A stretch of 64,000 bases of DNA, taken from the NCBI RefSeq assembly GCF_013778305.1, contig NZ_JACEIC010000002.1, forward strand, positions 1,429,708-1,493,707, given 5' to 3'. A model generated the notes under the pieces. That model saw only the letters and a list, made by a program, of their open reading frames with translations, ran no database searches and was not told where the DNA came from. This document shows, in pieces, positions 36,203-44,090 of this stretch (position 1 is the stretch's first letter; every line of letters begins with the position of its first letter). The stretch is from Nocardioides agri. GTDB taxonomy: Bacteria > Actinomycetota > Actinomycetes > Propionibacteriales > Nocardioidaceae. Position numbers and translations under genes: made by a program.

Positions 36203-36241
36203 CGCGGGGCCTCGGGCCGGAGGCCCGGTAGCGTGGGAGGG

Positions 36242-38503
36242 ATGTCCACGACGGCGCACCGCACCCTCGCCGACCAGCTGCGCAGCTGGTCGGACGAGCG
36301 GCTCGCCCTCCTGCTCCACGAACGTCCCGATCTCGCCACTCCGGCCCCTCACGACTCCGGCCAGCTCGCGTCGCGTGCGGCCGCCCGGTCCTCTGTCCTG
36401 CGCGCGCTCGACCAGCTGAACCTGCTCGAGCTCTGTGTCCTTGATGCCCTCGTCGTCGTGGGTCAAACCAGTGCCGACGAGCCTCTGGAGGTCGTGGCGG
36501 GCGACCCCGTCGCCGTGCGGGCCGCCCTCACCCGGCTGGCCGACCTGGCGCTCGCCTGGGAGAGCCCTCAAGGCCTGCGGGCACTGACCACCGTCGCCGA
36601 GGCGCTCGCCCCCGGCACCCCCGGGGTCAGCGGGCTGCGGCCCGTCTCGCCCGACCCGCTGCCCGCGGCCGAGATCGAACGCCGCCTGGCTGCGCTGTCG
36701 CCGCCCGCCCGCGCCCTGCTGGAGCACGTCCTCGACGCCGGCGGCACCGCCACCACCGGCACCGCCCGCCACGGCGTCGGTCCCGAGGACGCGGCGACAC
36801 CCGCGGAGGAGCTGCTCGCCCACCGCCTGCTGGTCCCGCGGTCCGGCGGCACGGTCACGCTGCCGGGCGAGGTCGGGCTCGTGCTCCGCGGCGGCCGCAC
36901 CACGACGTACGACGCCTCGGCGCCGCCGGTGCTCGCGACCTCCGAGCGCGACCAGACCGTCGTCGACCGGGCCGCGGCGGGTGCGGCGTTCGAGATGGTC
37001 CGCCGGGTCGAGCTCGTGCTCGACGAGTGGAGCGGCGCGCCGCCGTCGGCGCTGCGCAGCGGCGGCCTGGCCGTCCGCGACCTGCGAGCCCTGGCCGCGG
37101 ACCTGCACACCGACGAGCCCGGCGCCGCGCTGCTCGTCGAGGTCGCCGCGGCGGCCGGGCTGCTGACGACGGCGGCCGGCCCGGACGGCGACCCGCGCTG
37201 GATCCCGACCGACGCCTTCGACGCCTGGACGGCGAAGCCGACGGCCGAGCGCTGGCTCGCCCTCGCCGTCGCCTGGCTGGAGAGCCCGCGGCTGCCCGGG
37301 CTGGTCGGGTCGCGCGACCCGTCCGGCAAGCCCTGGAACGCACTGTCCCCGGAGCTGGCCGGCATGCACCAGGTCGAGACCCGCACCCTGACCCTCGCGC
37401 TGCTGGCCGGGCTGCCGCCCGGCGCCGTGCTCGCTGCCGGGACCGGCACGCCGTCGCTGGTCGCCCGCGCCGAGTGGGAGCGGCCGCGCCGCCCGCGGAC
37501 CCGCGCCGACCAGGTGGCGTGGGCGGTCACGGAGGGGTCCGCGCTCGGCCTCCTCGGGCTCGGCGGCCTGGCCGGGTTCGCCCGACCGCTGCTCGCCGGC
37601 GACGGGGCGGCCGCGACCGCGGCGCTCGCCGGTCTGCTGCCCGAGCCCATCGACCACGTGCTGCTCCAGGCCGACCTCACCGCCGTCGCGCCCGGGCCGC
37701 TGGAGTCGGGACTGGCCCGTCAGCTCCGGCTGGTGGCCGACGTGGAGTCAGGTGGCGGAGGCACGGTCTACCGCTTCACGCCCGGGTCGGTACGCCGGGC
37801 GCTCGACGTCGGCTGGTCCGCGGCGGAGATCCACGGGTTCGTCGCGTCGGTGTCCCGGACGCCGGTGCCGCAGCCGCTCACCTACCTGGTCGACGACACC
37901 GCCCGCACGTTCGGCACCGTCCGGGTCGGGCACGCGGAGGCCTTCCTCCGGGCCGACGACGAGTCCGCCCTCACCGAGCTGCTGCACCACCCGAAGGCCG
38001 CCTCGCTCGGGCTGCGCCGGCTGGCGCCGACCGTGCTGGTCAGCAGCACCCCGATCGACGTGCTGCTCCCCCGGCTGCGCGAGCTCGGCGTCGCACCCGT
38101 CGTGGAGTCACCCGACGGCACCGTGCACGTCGCCCGGCCCGACCTGCTCCGGGCCCGCACGCCCAAGGACCACCGCGGCCGGGCGCTGCGCGCGACCCGG
38201 GAGGCCGCCCACGTCAGCCAGGTGGTCGGCGCGATCCGGGCCGGCGACCGCACCGAGTCCACCCGGCCGGCGTCGGCCGAACGGCTCACCCCGGCCGGGT
38301 CGATGGCCGCGCTGCGCGAGGCCATCGAGACCGGTGCGACGGTGGTGATCGGCTACGTCGACAACCAGGGCGCCAGCTCCGACCGCCTCGTCGACCCCCT
38401 CTCGCTCGACGGCGGGTCGCTCACCGCGCGCGACCACCGCAGCGACGACGTACGCACCTTCGCCGTGCACCGGATCACGACCGTGCGGGACGTCCCCGCG
38501 TAG
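36242..38503 (+). CDS. Helicase-associated (XPB/Ssl2 N-terminal-like) protein
   Basis: The 753-residue protein belongs to the family annotated helicase-associated C-terminal domain, related to the N-terminal part of XPB. It starts TLADQLRSWSDERLALLLHERPDLATPAP and has winged-helix-like segments. The final third contains LTYLVDDTARTFGTVRVGHAEAFLRADD and AVVIGYVDNQG-like sequence, here TVVIGYVDNQGASSDRLVDPLSL. No Walker motifs are present, so it is not itself a helicase. It lies upstream of CGNR and XPB genes, as the matching pair does in mycobacteria, and may be a subunit of that machine. A -10 TAGCGT (36229-36234) and GGGAGG precede the ATG. Confidence 0.82.
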   Translation: MSTTAHRTLADQLRSWSDERLALLLHERPDLATPAPHDSGQLASRAAARSSVLRALDQLNLLELCVLDALVVVGQTSADEPLEVVAGDPVAVRAALTRLADLALAWESPQGLRALTTVAEALAPGTPGVSGLRPVSPDPLPAAEIERRLAALSPPARALLEHVLDAGGTATTGTARHGVGPEDAATPAEELLAHRLLVPRSGGTVTLPGEVGLVLRGGRTTTYDASAPPVLATSERDQTVVDRAAAGAAFEMVRRVELVLDEWSGAPPSALRSGGLAVRDLRALAADLHTDEPGAALLVEVAAAAGLLTTAAGPDGDPRWIPTDAFDAWTAKPTAERWLALAVAWLESPRLPGLVGSRDPSGKPWNALSPELAGMHQVETRTLTLALLAGLPPGAVLAAGTGTPSLVARAEWERPRRPRTRADQVAWAVTEGSALGLLGLGGLAGFARPLLAGDGAAATAALAGLLPEPIDHVLLQADLTAVAPGPLESGLARQLRLVADVESGGGGTVYRFTPGSVRRALDVGWSAAEIHGFVASVSRTPVPQPLTYLVDDTARTFGTVRVGHAEAFLRADDESALTELLHHPKAASLGLRRLAPTVLVSSTPIDVLLPRLRELGVAPVVESPDGTVHVARPDLLRARTPKDHRGRALRATREAAHVSQVVGAIRAGDRTESTRPASAERLTPAGSMAALREAIETGATVVIGYVDNQGASSDRLVDPLSLDGGSLTARDHRSDDVRTFAVHRITTVRDVPA

Positions 38504-38525
38504 GCCGGCTCCGTAAGATTGAAAC

Positions 38526-39047
38526 GTGGACTTCATCCGGTACGCCGAGGCCGCCGCCTCGCTGCTCAACGCCGACCTCGCGGAGGTCGACGGGCTGGTG
38601 GCGTACCTCGACGACCGCCCGTGGCTGCAGGAGAAGGCCACCGACCGCGACTGCATGCTGCTGCGCAAGCTCCAGCGGGAGCTCCGCCCGGTCTTCGACG
38701 CCGGCGAGGCCGGCGACCTGCCCGGCGTGACCGGCGGCCTCAACACGCTGCTCGCGCGGCACCCGATCACGCCGCAGATCTCCGACCACGACGCGCAGCA
38801 CCTGCACCTGCACGTCGCCACCGGCTCCGGCAGCGTCGCCGAGCAGGTGATCGGCGAGTCCCTCCTGGGCCTTGCGACGCTGGTCTGCGACCTCGGCGCC
38901 GACCGGCTCGGCGTGTGTGCCTCGGCGACCTGCAGCAACGCGTTCGTCGACGCCTCCCCCAACCGCTCCCGCCGCTACTGCTCCGAGCGCTGCTCCTCGC
39001 GCGCCAACGTCGCGGCCTATCGGGCACGCCAGAAGGCCGGCGCGTGA
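38526..39047 (+). CDS. CGNR zinc-finger protein
   Basis: The 173-residue protein has an N-terminal helical domain with the family's ABATE-like features and a C-terminal CGNR zinc finger. The finger reads GVCASATCSNAFVDASPNRSRRYCSERCSSRANVAAYRAR, with cysteines in C-x4-C...C-x3-C order. CGNR proteins are usually DNA-binding stress regulators. GTG 38526 lies 6 nt after a -10 TAAGAT (38514-38519), so it has its own leaderless promoter. Its stop overlaps the XPB start (GTGA), coupling the two. Confidence 0.88.
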   Translation: MDFIRYAEAAASLLNADLAEVDGLVAYLDDRPWLQEKATDRDCMLLRKLQRELRPVFDAGEAGDLPGVTGGLNTLLARHPITPQISDHDAQHLHLHVATGSGSVAEQVIGESLLGLATLVCDLGADRLGVCASATCSNAFVDASPNRSRRYCSERCSSRANVAAYRARQKAGA

Positions 39048-40684
39048 ACGACGGTCCCCTCATCGTCCAGTCCGACAAGACGCTGCTGCTCGAGGTCGAC
39101 CACGAGCGCGCGGCGGACTGCCGCAAGGCGATCGCGCCCTTCGCCGAGCTCGAGCGCTCGCCCGAGCACGTCCACACCTACCGGCTGACGCCGCTCGGCC
39201 TGTGGAACGCCCGCGCGGCCGGGCACGACGCCGAGCAGGTCGTCGACACCCTGCTGACCTACAGCAGGTACGCCGTCCCGCACGCGCTGCTCGTCGACGT
39301 CGCCGAGACGATGGCCCGCTACGGACGGCTGCGCCTCGAGAAGCACCCGGTGCACGGGCTGGTGCTGGCCTCCAACGACCGGCCGGTCCTGGAGGAGGTG
39401 CTGCGCGCCAAGAAGGTCGCCGGCATGCTCGGGTCGCGGATCGACGACGACACGGTGGCCGTGCACGCCTCGGAGCGCGGCAACCTCAAGCAGGCCCTGC
39501 TCAAGCTCGGCTGGCCGGCCGAGGACTTCGCCGGGTACGTCGACGGCGAGGCGCACCCCATCGCGCTGTCGGAGGTCGAGTGGCACCTGCGTACCTACCA
39601 GCGCGAGGCGGCCGACTCCTTCTGGCACGGGGGCTCGGGCGTCGTCGTGCTGCCCTGCGGGGCCGGCAAGACGATCGTCGGCGCGGCCGCGATGGCCGAG
39701 GCCCAGGCGACCACGCTGATCCTCGTCACCAACACCGTCTCCGCCCGGCAGTGGAAGGACGAGCTGCTCCGGCGCACCTCGCTGACCGAGGACGAGATCG
39801 GCGAGTACTCCGGTGCCGTCAAGGAGGTGCGGCCGGTCACGATCGCGACGTACCAGGTCCTGACGACGAAGCGGAAGGGCGTCTACCCGCACCTCGAGCT
39901 GCTCGACGCCCGTGACTGGGGCCTGATCGTCTACGACGAGGTGCACCTGCTGCCGGCGCCGATCTTCCGGATGACCGCCAACCTCCAGGCCCGCCGTCGG
40001 CTCGGCCTGACCGCGACCCTGGTGCGTGAGGACGGCCGAGAGGGCGACGTCTTCTCGCTGATCGGCCCCAAGCGGTACGACGCGCCGTGGAAGGACATCG
40101 AGGCACAGGGCTGGATCGCGCCCGCCGACTGCGTCGAGGTGCGGGTGACGCTGCCGACCACCGAGCGGCTGGCGTACGCGACCGCGGAGCCGGAGGAGCG
40201 CTACCGCCTCGCGTCGTGCACGCACCACAAGATCGACGTTGTCCGGTCGCTGGTCGCATCGCACCCGGGCCAGCCCACGTTGGTGATCGGGCAGTACATC
40301 GACCAGCTCGACGAGCTGGCTCTCGCGCTGGACGCGCCGGTGATCAAGGGCGAGACGACCGTGCGCGAGCGGCAGCGGCTCTTCGAAGCGTTCCGGGCGG
40401 GCGAGGTCGGCCTGCTGGTCGTGTCGAAGGTCGCGAACTTCTCCATCGACCTGCCGTCGGCCGAGGTCGCGATCCAGGTGTCCGGCTCCTTCGGCTCGCG
40501 CCAGGAGGAGGCCCAGCGACTCGGCCGGCTGCTGCGGCCGAAGTCCGAGGGCAAGACCGCGCACTTCTACACGATCGTGTCGCGCGACACCGTCGACGCC
40601 GACTTCGCCGCCAACCGGCAGCGGTTCCTCGCCGAGCAGGGCTACGCCTACCGGATCGTCGACGCGGAGGACGTCGGGGCCTGA
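39044..40684 (+). CDS. XPB-like superfamily 2 DNA helicase
   Basis: This 546-residue SF2 helicase resembles archaeal and mycobacterial XPB (Ercc3). Motif I is LPCGAGKTIVG (204-211 region), motif II is DEVH (298-301), motif III is LTATLVREDGREGDVFSLIGPKRYD, and motif VI is QEEAQRLGRLLRPK. The N-terminal region of about 180 residues contains the damage-recognition-like segment of bacterial XPBs. It should unwind 3'-5' and act in DNA repair or transcription. GTG 39044 overlaps the CGNR stop. Confidence 0.93.
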   Translation: MNDGPLIVQSDKTLLLEVDHERAADCRKAIAPFAELERSPEHVHTYRLTPLGLWNARAAGHDAEQVVDTLLTYSRYAVPHALLVDVAETMARYGRLRLEKHPVHGLVLASNDRPVLEEVLRAKKVAGMLGSRIDDDTVAVHASERGNLKQALLKLGWPAEDFAGYVDGEAHPIALSEVEWHLRTYQREAADSFWHGGSGVVVLPCGAGKTIVGAAAMAEAQATTLILVTNTVSARQWKDELLRRTSLTEDEIGEYSGAVKEVRPVTIATYQVLTTKRKGVYPHLELLDARDWGLIVYDEVHLLPAPIFRMTANLQARRRLGLTATLVREDGREGDVFSLIGPKRYDAPWKDIEAQGWIAPADCVEVRVTLPTTERLAYATAEPEERYRLASCTHHKIDVVRSLVASHPGQPTLVIGQYIDQLDELALALDAPVIKGETTVRERQRLFEAFRAGEVGLLVVSKVANFSIDLPSAEVAIQVSGSFGSRQEEAQRLGRLLRPKSEGKTAHFYTIVSRDTVDADFAANRQRFLAEQGYAYRIVDAEDVGA

Positions 40685-40687
40685 CGC

Positions 40688-40713
40688 CTCAGTGCATCGA
40701 CTCAGTGCATCGA
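40688..40713. repeat. Tandem 13-bp duplication at the end of the membrane-protein gene
   Basis: CTCAGTGCATCGA occurs twice without spacer, at 40688-40700 and 40701-40713. The second copy contains the TGA stop and last codons (SMH) of the minus-strand gene, so the event duplicated its terminus. A slippage origin is likely. It lies in the short gap after the convergent XPB gene. Confidence 0.8.
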
Positions 40714-41517
40714 CGACATCGAGTGGGTCGGCTCGGGCGTCTCCGACGGGGCGGCGGCCGGTGCGTCGCCGGCCTCTCCGTCGCAGCCGGGCCCGCGCTG
40801 CGCGGCCTTCGCGGCGGCGCGGTAGTCGTCGAGCTCGCTGACCCCGCGTTGCCACATCGACAGCCACATCTGGGTGGCGGCGGTGGGCGACAGCTTGCCG
40901 AGCCGGAGCTGTTCCATGTCCGCCACGTGGTGCCGCCACGTGGCGATCGCGGTCCGGGCGGCGTCGAGCGCATGGACCTCGGCCTCGACCTGGGTGCTGC
41001 AGGCGCGCACGGCGGCCGGGACCCCCGTCCCGAGGAGCCGCGGCGCCGGGCAGTCCACGCCGTCCCGCTCGATCCGGGCGGTCGCCCGGTCGAAGGTTTG
41101 GATCCGTTGGTGGGCCCCCACCCGGGTCTGGTTCCAGAACGCCGTCGCCTGTGTCAGGGTGATCTCGCCGACCACGAGCTTGTTCATCGCTCCCACGTGG
41201 ACCGCCCACTGGTCCATCGCGGGCTGCGCGAGCTGGAGCGGCCCCGTCAGGCCGCGCGCCGCGGCGGCGCAGCGGTCCATGCGGCTCGGAGCGGCAGCGG
41301 GGGTCGCGCCCGGCGCGGCCAGAGGGGCCCCGATCTCGGCCTCGCCCGCCTGCCCGGAACCCGCGCCGTCCGAGTCCGACGTGACCATGGCGACGGCCCA
41401 CCAGACCAGCCCGACCAGCAGCGCCCCGATCGCGAAGCCCGTCAGCAGTGGACCCGCCAGGTCGTCGGTGCGCTGGCCGCGCTCCCACTCGCCGTCCGTC
41501 TTCTCGATCTCGCCCAT
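40702..41517 (-). CDS. Membrane-anchored protein with two HVxxM repeats, unknown function
   Basis: I do not recognise a named family. The 271-residue product has a cytoplasmic N-terminus of about 20 residues, one membrane segment (LLTGFAIGALLVGLVWWAVAMV, 24-45), and an Ala/Pro linker. Two homologous modules follow. Module 1 (103-146) and module 2 (193-235) both have W-x2-H-V-x2-M-x2-L-x2-G and a later A-T-x2-W, with identical offsets (W104/H107/M111 and W194/H197/M201). Four Cys (83, 156, 173, 245) and a C-terminal HSMSSMH add possible metal ligands. An extracytoplasmic helical, perhaps copper-related, role is speculation. SD GGGAGG is 9 nt before the ATG. Confidence 0.65.
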   Translation of the reverse strand: MGEIEKTDGEWERGQRTDDLAGPLLTGFAIGALLVGLVWWAVAMVTSDSDGAGSGQAGEAEIGAPLAAPGATPAAAPSRMDRCAAAARGLTGPLQLAQPAMDQWAVHVGAMNKLVVGEITLTQATAFWNQTRVGAHQRIQTFDRATARIERDGVDCPAPRLLGTGVPAAVRACSTQVEAEVHALDAARTAIATWRHHVADMEQLRLGKLSPTAATQMWLSMWQRGVSELDDYRAAAKAAQRGPGCDGEAGDAPAAAPSETPEPTHSMSSMH

Positions 41518-41644
41518 GACCTCGGCCTCCCGGAGTAGCCGTCAGTTCTCAACCATGTGCCCGGACAGGGCCTCCGGATTCACCCATAGGAATAACAGGG
41601 CGCTCAGAGGGCCGTATTTACCCCAGATGGATGACGCGTGGACG

Positions 41645-42226
41645 TCACGGGCGACCGAGGGCCCGGGCCACGACCCGGGCCATCAGGTCGGCGGCGTCGG
41701 CGGTGGAGAGACCGCTGTGGCGCAGCGACTGCCAGGTCCGGAAGCCGATCGCGAGATCGACCGTCGCGGCGCCCTCGCGATCCGTCGCCCCGCCGAGCAG
41801 CGCGGCGCGGATCGCGCCCAGTGGCACGCCCCAGCGCGCCTCGCTGACCTCGCGGACCAGGGGCTCGGACTCGGCGTCGCGGAGCACGTGGGCGACCATC
41901 TGCTGGTTGGCCTCCCAGTAGGCGTAGAGCGCGCGCAGGCCGGCACCGGCGCGCTCGAGCGGGTCCTCGACATCGGACCAGCCGTCGGTCGTGGGCACGG
42001 GGTTGAGCTCGGAGTAGTGCGCCGAGCAGGCGTGGAGGAGCTCGCGCTCGTCCGGGAAGTAGCGGTAGAGCGTGTTGCGCTGCACGCCCGCCTTCTCGGC
42101 GACCGCACTCAGCGATGTGCGCGCTGGTCCGATCGCGCCGTGCAGCCCGACCGCTGCCTCCACGATCCGGCGCCGGGTCTCCTCCTGCTGCTCCGCGCGG
42201 CGTCGCTGCTCGTACTTCCTCGTCAC
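41645..42226 (-). CDS. TetR-family repressor
   Basis: The 193-residue protein has the TetR helix-turn-helix (TRRRIVEAAVGLHGAIGPARTSLSAVAEKAGVQRNTLYRYFPDERELLHAC) and a helical ligand domain. GTG 42226 is preferred over GTG 42244, because a -10-like AATTAT (plus 42233-42238) lies 6 nt upstream and the other start lies inside an operator. It is divergent from a flavoprotein oxidase gene. Two matched operators lie in the 100-bp gap, one over its own promoter and one after the oxidase -10, so it should repress both. Confidence 0.88.
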   Translation of the reverse strand: MTRKYEQRRRAEQQEETRRRIVEAAVGLHGAIGPARTSLSAVAEKAGVQRNTLYRYFPDERELLHACSAHYSELNPVPTTDGWSDVEDPLERAGAGLRALYAYWEANQQMVAHVLRDAESEPLVREVSEARWGVPLGAIRAALLGGATDREGAATVDLAIGFRTWQSLRHSGLSTADAADLMARVVARALGRP

Positions 42227-42236
42227 GGACAAATAA

Positions 42237-42254
42237 TTGCACACATCTGTTCAA
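42237..42254. promoter_or_regulatory. TetR operator O1, over the tetR promoter
   Basis: TTGCACACATCTGTTCAA is a palindrome of the form TTGnACA-N4-TGTnCAA. It overlaps the -10 of the tetR gene, which fits autorepression. Confidence 0.78.
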
Positions 42255-42258
42255 CCAA

Positions 42259-42287
42259 TTGACAGGGCGGCCGAGTCGACCTAACTT
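42259..42287 (+). promoter_or_regulatory. Promoter of the FAD oxidase gene
   Basis: TTGACA (42259-42264) and TAACTT (42282-42287) are separated by 17 nt, a near-ideal housekeeping promoter. Transcription should start near 42294, inside operator O2. Confidence 0.75.
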
Positions 42288-42289
42288 CG

Positions 42290-42307
42290 TTGCACATCAC
42301 TGTTCAT
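42290..42307. promoter_or_regulatory. TetR operator O2, after the oxidase -10
   Basis: TTGCACATCACTGTTCAT has the same TTGnACA-N4-TGTnCA dyad as O1 and differs from it in five of eighteen positions, four of them in the N4 centre. It covers the predicted transcription start of the oxidase gene. Confidence 0.75.
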
Positions 42308-42326
42308 CGAAATGAGGAGACCCGCC

Positions 42327-43679
42327 ATGACCATCGAGCTCGACACCGACATCGACCCGAGAACCCTGATCCGGCCCGGCCGGCCAGGCTTCGACGACCT
42401 CCGCGGCACGTTCAACGTCCTGGACGACCAGCAGCCCGAGGCGATCGCGGTGCCGACGGACGCCGACGAGGTCGCCGACGTCGTCCGCTGGGCGCACCGC
42501 CGCGGCCTCCGCGTGGCAGCGCAGTCGACCGGCCACAACGCCAGCCCCCTGGGCTCCCTCCGCGGCACGGTGCTCCTCAACACCTCGCGGCTCACCGACG
42601 TCCGCATCGACGCCGCCGCGCGCAGCGTGCGGGCCGGTGCCGGCACCCGGTGGCGCGACGTCTCGCCCCAGCTGGCCGACCTCGGCCTCGCGGCGCTGCA
42701 CGGCTCCTCCCCGGAGGTCGGCATCGCCGGCTACTCCCTCGGCGGCGGCATCGGCTGGCTGTCCCGCAAGCACGGGCTGCAGACCAACGCGATCACCGCG
42801 ATCGACGTCGTCACCGCCGGTGGCGAGCTGGTCCGGGCCGACCGCGAGCACGAGCCCGACCTCTTCTGGGCGCTGCGGGGCGGCGGGGGCAGCTTCGGGG
42901 TGGTGACCGGCTTCGAGTTCGGCGTCCAGCCGCTCGCGCAGGTGTACGCCGGCGCGCTGTTCTACCCCGTCGAGCGGATCGCCGACGTGCTGCACGCCTG
43001 GACCGCGCTGCTGCCCGGCTTCCCGGAGGAGATGACGACCTGGTGCTCGACGATCCACTTCCCGCCGTTCCCCGAGGTCCCCGAGCCCGTGCGTGGCCGG
43101 TCGTTCACGATCGTCCTCGTGGCGTTCCTGGGCGCCGAGGCCGACGGCCGGGCGCTGCTCGAGCCGCTGCGCCGGCTGGGCCCGGCGATGGACACCGTCG
43201 CCGTTCAGCCCCCGTCGGCCCTGCACCGCCAGGCGATGGATCCCGAGAGCCCGCTGCCCTTCCGCGCGACCACCGCGCTGCTCGAGGAGCTGACGCCGAG
43301 CGCGATCGACGACGTGGCGCGGATCGCCGGCGCCGGGTCGCCGCTCGGGCTCGTGGAGTTCCGGCACCTGGGCGGCGCGCTGCACCGCGCCACGCCCGAC
43401 GCCGGCGCGCGCGCCACGCTCCCGGGCGAGATCGGGATGCTCAGCCTGGGCGTCGTCCCGGTCCCGGAGGCCGAGCCCGCGGTGCGGGAGGCGCTCGGCG
43501 GCGTCGCGGCTGCCACCGCCGACCAGCGCGTCGGCGACTACCCGAACTTCGTCATGCAGCCGACCGACGCCAGCAGGTTCTTCGACGCGCCGACCTGGGC
43601 GCGGCTGCGGCAGGTGAAGGCGGCCTACGACCCCGGCGACCTGGTGCGGGGCAACCACCACGTGCCGCCCGCTCGGTAG
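42327..43679 (+). CDS. FAD-binding (berberine-bridge-like) oxidoreductase
   Basis: The 450-residue protein has the PCMH-type FAD domain: PEAIAVPTDADEVADVVRWAHRRGLRVAAQSTGHN, GSSPEVGIAGYSLGGGIGWLSRKHGL and DLFWALRGGGGSFGVVTGFEF. The C-terminal BBE segment ends DLVRGNHHVPPAR. His70 in STGHN could carry a covalent FAD, but a second Cys link is not evident. Such oxidases act on diverse small molecules, and the substrate is unknown. ATG 42327 is chosen because GAGGAGA lies 6-12 nt upstream. The divergent TetR repressor suggests induction by its substrate. Confidence 0.85.
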   Translation: MTIELDTDIDPRTLIRPGRPGFDDLRGTFNVLDDQQPEAIAVPTDADEVADVVRWAHRRGLRVAAQSTGHNASPLGSLRGTVLLNTSRLTDVRIDAAARSVRAGAGTRWRDVSPQLADLGLAALHGSSPEVGIAGYSLGGGIGWLSRKHGLQTNAITAIDVVTAGGELVRADREHEPDLFWALRGGGGSFGVVTGFEFGVQPLAQVYAGALFYPVERIADVLHAWTALLPGFPEEMTTWCSTIHFPPFPEVPEPVRGRSFTIVLVAFLGAEADGRALLEPLRRLGPAMDTVAVQPPSALHRQAMDPESPLPFRATTALLEELTPSAIDDVARIAGAGSPLGLVEFRHLGGALHRATPDAGARATLPGEIGMLSLGVVPVPEAEPAVREALGGVAAATADQRVGDYPNFVMQPTDASRFFDAPTWARLRQVKAAYDPGDLVRGNHHVPPAR

Positions 43680-43715
43680 GCTCGGGGGGTTCGCACCCGT
43701 CGTGAAGGGCACAGT

Positions 43716-44081
43716 GTGGAGAAGAAGAAGTCGGGCACCGCTCGGTCGGTGCTGACGTTCTGGCTGCCGGTGATCGTGCTGATCGCCCTGGTGCCGCTCA
43801 TCCCCTGGGCTGCCTCGGCGTACTTCGACCTCGACGAGAGGACTCCGCTGGCGATCGCGGAGGACACGCTGGCCGAGGAGTACGGTCTCGAGATGGTCGA
43901 CGGCGCGGGCCAGCCGCTGCCGGAGGACTCGGTCGAGCTGAGCGTGTCGACCTTCGACATGTCGCCGGGCTCGACGACCGAGGACGTGCCGTTCTCCCGC
44001 AACGGCAAGAAGGTGCGCTGCACCGTTCACGTGCCGACCGACGACCCGCGCGACGTCACGGCCGACTGCCCGGGGAGCTGA
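43716..44081 (+). CDS. Small membrane-anchored protein, unknown function
   Basis: The 121-residue protein has a Lys-rich N-terminus (MEKKKSGTARS), one membrane segment (VLTFWLPVIVLIALVPLIPWAASAYF), and an acidic extracytoplasmic part of about 80 residues. Two cysteines near the end (VRCTVHV and DCPGS) may form a disulfide. GTG 43716 is preceded by GAAGGGC. I do not recognise the family. It follows the oxidase gene by 36 nt but is probably unrelated. Confidence 0.65.
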   Translation: MEKKKSGTARSVLTFWLPVIVLIALVPLIPWAASAYFDLDERTPLAIAEDTLAEEYGLEMVDGAGQPLPEDSVELSVSTFDMSPGSTTEDVPFSRNGKKVRCTVHVPTDDPRDVTADCPGS

Positions 44082-44090
44082 CCCGGGAGG

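Noticed and set aside
35243-37657. An 804-codon minus-strand frame running through the antisense of the helicase-associated gene
   Set aside because: Only the part after 36202 in the reading direction (35243-36202) has FHA motifs; the rest is the antisense shadow of a real gene.
42242-42244. GTG 42244 as start of the TetR gene
   Set aside because: It lies inside operator O1, upstream of the likely transcription start; GTG 42226 is 6 nt from a -10.
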